18,920 nucleotides of DNA from Rodentolepis nana. Taxonomy: Eukaryota > Platyhelminthes > Cestoda > Cyclophyllidea > Hymenolepididae. Of the stretch, positions 18,905 through 18,920 are shown piece by piece (position 1 is the stretch's first letter; each line of letters opens with the position of its first letter). The stretch lies in assembly GCA_900617975.1 (NCBI GenBank), contig UZAE01000741.1, forward strand, positions 1-18,920. The letters run 5' to 3'. Position numbers and translations under genes: made by a program. Under the pieces are notes generated by a model that did not search any database, was not told the origin of the DNA, and saw only the letters and a program-made list of their open reading frames with translations.

Positions 18905-18920
18905 CTTCCCCGACCCCCCC

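Noticed and set aside
18704..18920. + strand exon after the strong acceptor TTTCCTTTCAG at 18703
   Set aside because: Two + frames and the minus frame are all open because the stretch is CT-rich; the + translations look less protein-like. It remains the main rival of the minus-strand model.

Overview
The window is AT-rich animal DNA. It holds most of one gene, on the + strand, split into ten exons by conventional GT-AG introns. Joined, the exons give a continuous 372-residue reading frame of fifteen leucine-rich repeats (LRRs) ending in a TGA at 15083-15085. Repeat by repeat, this matches the C-terminal two thirds of SHOC2 (SUR-8/SOC-2 in C. elegans), as I recall the human protein. The N-terminal part, about 215 residues in human SHOC2, is not in the window, so the gene starts upstream of base 1.

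Layout: 1-1641 is presumed intron with two small hairpins. Exons 1 and 2 (1642-1765, 1848-1956) are split by an 82-bp intron. A 4.5-kb intron follows, containing two tRNA-like (pol III A/B box) relics, one next to a degenerate hammerhead-like motif. Exon 3 is 6489-6582, then a 1.8-kb intron with a possibly decayed reading frame. Exons 4 and 5 (8358-8462, 8548-8665) are split by an 85-bp intron. Exons 6 to 10 lie at 9957-10081, 10587-10744, 12005-12072, 13452-13621 and 15038-15085. The 3' region, 15086-18920, has a candidate poly(A) signal near 16129. It may also hold the 3' part of a convergent minus-strand gene (weak evidence).

The organism is an invertebrate metazoan. Low GC, a diverged SHOC2, a mix of tiny and multi-kb introns and possible tRNA-derived repeat relics would suit a parasitic flatworm, but the sequence alone does not prove this. 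There is no bacterial, viral or CRISPR-like content. No new multi-gene system was found. The most useful leads are the tRNA-like/hammerhead-like relics, the PDZ-ligand-like C-terminus of this SHOC2, and the candidate convergent gene at the right end.
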